Shown here piece after piece: positions 61,739 to 64,000 of a DNA stretch of 64,000 nucleotides. Positions within the stretch are counted from its first letter, which is position 1, and every line of letters begins with the position of its first letter. Source of the DNA: JAWVFM01 sp963823245 (GTDB lineage: Bacteria > Actinomycetota > Thermoleophilia > Solirubrobacterales > 70-9); the NCBI GenBank assembly GCA_963823245.1, contig CAWGKQ010000011.1:1-64000 (forward strand), written 5' to 3'. The position numbers were made by a program, and so were the translations under genes. Below the pieces are notes generated by a model. That model was not told the origin of the DNA and did not search any database. It worked only from the letters and a program-made list of their open reading frames with translations.

Positions 61739-63192
61739 GGTACCGGGCGCGTCTCGCGGCCGCCGCTACGACCGTCGCGGCGGCGGCGGCGCTTCTCGCA
61801 CCGGCGGCTGCGCAGGCGCACGCGCTCGTCGGTCGCCAGGACCTGCCGATTCCCGCCTGGCTCTTCGCCTGGGGCGCCTCGGTCGTGCTCATCGTGTCCT
61901 TTTTCGTCCTCTCCTTCGCGTGGCACAAGACGAGGTTCGAGGAGGAGGACTGGAGGCCCGTCTCGGACCGGATCTCCCGCGCCGTCCTCAATCCATTTCT
62001 CCACGGGTTCGCCGCGGCCCTCGGGGTCTTCCTCCTCGGCGTGAGCGTCTGGACCGGCCTCTACGGCACCGGCACACCCGACCTGAACTTCTCGCTCACT
62101 TTCCTCTTCGTCACCGCCTGGATCGGGTTCGCCCTCGTGAGCGTGGCCTTCGGCGACGTCTTTCGAGCCTTCAACCCGTGGCGGGCCATCGCCCGCGTCT
62201 CGCGCCGCGGCCTCGCCCTGCTCACCGGTCAGGAGCCGCGCCCGCTTCTTTCCTATCCCGAGCGCCTCGGACGCTGGCCGGCGGCGGCGGGCGTTGCCAT
62301 ATTCGTCTGGATCGAGCTCGTCTCGGGCGCCAGCGGCTTCCAGGCCGTGGGGGTGCAGCCGCGCACGGCCGCCATCGCCGTCCTGATCTACACGGCGTAC
62401 ACGCTCGTCGCGATGGCGCTGTTCGGGATCGAGAAGTGGCTCCAGCGCGGCGAGACCTTCTCCGTCTACTTCGGGATGTTCTCGCGGCTCTCCGCGCTCG
62501 AGGTTCGCGACCGGCGCCTGGGTGTGCGGCGCTGGCTCTCCGGCACCACGAGCTGGGCGGCGGTCCCGGGCTCGCTCGCGATCGTCCTCGTGACCATCGG
62601 CGGCACGACCTTCGACGGCGCGCAGGAGGATGTCCTCGCCTCGCCGATCTCGAGCCTTGGCAAGCGCCTCATCGACCTCGGCCTCGGCAACTCGTTCGCG
62701 CTGCGCGTCGACGAGACCTTCTGGCTTGCCGTCACGCTCGCCTTCGTCGCCGCCATCTACTGGCTCGGGATCAGCGGCATGCACCTGGTGCGGGGATCAC
62801 CGCCCACCCGTGAGCTCGGCCGCCGGTTCGCTCACACGCTGATCCCAATCGGCCTCGCCTACGTCGTGGCCCACTACTTCAGCCTCTTCGTCTTCCAGGA
62901 GCAGGCGCAGTTCACGTACCTGCTCTCCGACCCGCTCGGCGACGGCTCCAACTACTTCGGCACGGTCACGAGCGCCATCGATTACTCGGTGCTGAGCCCC
63001 ACGGTCGTCTGGTACGTGCAGGTCGCGGCGCTCGTGCTGGGTCACGTGACCGGGCTCGTCCTCGCGCACGACCGGGCGATCGCGCTCTACGGCGACTCGA
63101 AGAAGGCCTCGCTCTCACAGCGCTGGATGTTGCTCGTCATGGTCGGCTTCACGTGCCTCGGGCTCTTCCTTCTCTCCCAGGCGAACGGATGA
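61735..63192 (+). CDS. Large polytopic membrane protein ('fenitrothion hydrolase'-like)
   Basis: 485 residues, signal-like start (RLAAAATTVAAAAALLAPAA) ending in AQAHALVGRQDLP, and about ten helices. Conserved segments include PIPAWLFAWGASVVLIVSFF, FNPWRAIARVSRRG and HYFSLFVFQEQAQFTYLLSD, with several helix His. Actinobacterial homologs are often annotated as fenitrothion hydrolase, which has no support here. It may be a copper or heme-handling membrane protein, given the neighbours. Ends in ATGA overlap. Confidence 0.7.
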   Translation: MRYRARLAAAATTVAAAAALLAPAAAQAHALVGRQDLPIPAWLFAWGASVVLIVSFFVLSFAWHKTRFEEEDWRPVSDRISRAVLNPFLHGFAAALGVFLLGVSVWTGLYGTGTPDLNFSLTFLFVTAWIGFALVSVAFGDVFRAFNPWRAIARVSRRGLALLTGQEPRPLLSYPERLGRWPAAAGVAIFVWIELVSGASGFQAVGVQPRTAAIAVLIYTAYTLVAMALFGIEKWLQRGETFSVYFGMFSRLSALEVRDRRLGVRRWLSGTTSWAAVPGSLAIVLVTIGGTTFDGAQEDVLASPISSLGKRLIDLGLGNSFALRVDETFWLAVTLAFVAAIYWLGISGMHLVRGSPPTRELGRRFAHTLIPIGLAYVVAHYFSLFVFQEQAQFTYLLSDPLGDGSNYFGTVTSAIDYSVLSPTVVWYVQVAALVLGHVTGLVLAHDRAIALYGDSKKASLSQRWMLLVMVGFTCLGLFLLSQANG

Positions 63193-63329
63193 TGGCCGCG
63201 GTGATGCTTCCGCTCGCGCACCTGCTCCACTGGTACTTCCTGCCCCTGTACGCGCTGCCCATCCTGATCGTGCTCTACACCACGATTCGCGAGACGATCA
63301 GGCAGCGCAGGGAGAGGGGGAAGAAGTGA
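63189..63329 (+). CDS. 46-residue membrane protein
   Basis: ATG 63189 overlaps the previous stop as ATGA, and the stop overlaps the next GTG as GTGA. One helix (YFLPLYALPILIVLYTTI) and a basic tail (RETIRQRRERGKK). The tight coupling on both sides shows it is a real gene of the cluster despite its size. Confidence 0.75.
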   Translation: MMAAVMLPLAHLLHWYFLPLYALPILIVLYTTIRETIRQRRERGKK

Positions 63330-63787
63330 CCGGTGGGGTCCAGGCTCGGCTGCCGTCCGAGACGGCCCTGCGCCGCGCCGCCGCGGTGCTCGCCGCCGCC
63401 GGCCTGGGCGTCGCGACCTACATCGCGATCGCCGACGCGTCAAGCGGCTCTCCGGTCTGCCTCGCCGGCGGGCACGGGTGCGCGACGGTGGCGAACAGCA
63501 AGTACTCACACCTGGCGGGCATCAACGTCGCGGTCATCGGCATTGCGGGGTACGCGTTGCTCCTTGCGACCGCGGTGATTCGCGGCGACGCCGGACGCTT
63601 TAGCGGCCTGTTATTCGCGGCAATAGGGTTCGGGTTCTCCGTCTACCTCACCTATCTCGAGTTGTTCGTGATCGATGCGATCTGCCAGTGGTGCGTTGCG
63701 AGCGCGGTGCTCATGACCGCGCTTCTCGCCGTGAACGCGGCGCGCGCGTTCGGGTACTCCGGCTCGGAGCTCGTCGCGGATGGCTAG
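63326..63787 (+). CDS. Vitamin K epoxide reductase (VKOR) family protein
   Basis: 153 residues. Four helices and the VKOR cysteines: Cys45 and Cys52 in the loop VCLAGGHGC, and the active-site CQWC at residues 120-123. Bacterial VKOR reoxidises a DsbA-like protein and passes electrons to quinones, making disulfides in exported proteins. The gene is overlapped by the 46-residue ORF and by the DsbA-like gene (8 bases). Confidence 0.9.
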   Translation: MTGGVQARLPSETALRRAAAVLAAAGLGVATYIAIADASSGSPVCLAGGHGCATVANSKYSHLAGINVAVIGIAGYALLLATAVIRGDAGRFSGLLFAAIGFGFSVYLTYLELFVIDAICQWCVASAVLMTALLAVNAARAFGYSGSELVADG

Positions 63788-64000
63788 CCGCAAGGCGCAG
63801 CGCGAGGAGGCCCGCGAGGAGCGCCGGCGCCAGGAGGCCGCGGATGCCGTCGCCGCCCGCCGTAAGAGGATGGTGCAGCTCGGCTTCGGAGGCGTGCTGC
63901 TCGCCGCGATCGTCGTCGCGGTCCTGATCGCCGTCAGCCAGTCGGGCGGTGGAGGCTCCGGCGGCGGCAGCACGGACGTGAAGGACGCGGCCCTCGTCAG
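63780..64000 (+). CDS. Membrane-anchored protein, probable DsbA-like thiol oxidoreductase (5' part)
   Basis: The N-terminal 73 residues: a charged cytoplasmic tail (RKAQREEAREERRRQEA), a helix (LGFGGVLLAAIVVAVLIAVS) and a Gly/Ser linker (SGGGGSGGGSTD). The catalytic domain lies outside the window. DsbA-family proteins with this tail commonly follow VKOR in actinobacteria; that assignment is inference from context. Confidence 0.6.
   Translation, partial: MASRKAQREEAREERRRQEAADAVAARRKRMVQLGFGGVLLAAIVVAVLIAVSQSGGGGSGGGSTDVKDAALV

Overview
The window is GC-rich bacterial chromosomal DNA. Frequent GTG and TTG starts, gene family content (marP-like protease, two WS/DGAT acyltransferases, a FHA zinc-ribbon protein, an AbiEi/DUF559 protein, a glutamate synthase with an N-terminal extension, a 'fenitrothion hydrolase'-like membrane protein next to VKOR) and dense GTGA/ATGA overlaps suggest a deep-branching actinobacterium, probably Thermoleophilia/Solirubrobacterales. 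That placement is inference from family recognition, not from a marker gene. I saw no rRNA, tRNA, CRISPR array, phage or transposase gene.

Layout. 1-2375: end of the ATP synthase operon (atpG, atpD, atpC). 2409-9069: M20 peptidase, LytR-CpsA-Psr protein and sugar-nucleotide genes (ugd, nucleotidyltransferase, SIS isomerase), probably for envelope polysaccharide. 9081-12381: MacB-type ABC exporter. 12462-15523: arfB, a structured leader region, ahcY and a second sugar nucleotidyltransferase. 15545-17751: two thioredoxin-fold proteins, thrB and an NTF2-like protein. 17761-24924: orphan ParA, AbiEi/DUF559 protein, orphan gltB, broken ORF. 24929-26972: FHA protein, SRPBCC protein, lipoprotein, small membrane protein. 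26988-34248: envelope block (acyltransferase-SGNH, SGNH hydrolase, RlpA-like protein, penicillin-binding protein, marP-like protease, HxlR regulator). 34299-41189: AddAB/AdnAB-like helicase-nuclease operon. 41351-45321: MFS exporter, HAD hydrolase, FxsA, DUF59 protein. 45322-47374: apparent insertion with a lipoprotein and a clan-A glycoside hydrolase. 47448-55937: secreted proteins, two WS/DGAT acyltransferases, acetolactate decarboxylase, DMT transporter, adenylate cyclase. 56037-64000: M28 peptidase, ispH, SCP2/TetR pair and a terminal extracytoplasmic redox cluster (cupredoxin-like protein, polytopic membrane protein, VKOR, DsbA-like).

Three whole-window signals stand out. First, two intergenic repeat families, three copies each, form hairpins whose stems covary between copies. 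Second, more than twenty genes have a TAnnnT box 6-10 nt before the start codon, the layout expected for leaderless transcripts. Third, about twenty genes or gene parts are split by single-base shifts, mostly one extra base, which fits indel errors in a long-read or metagenome assembly better than real gene decay.
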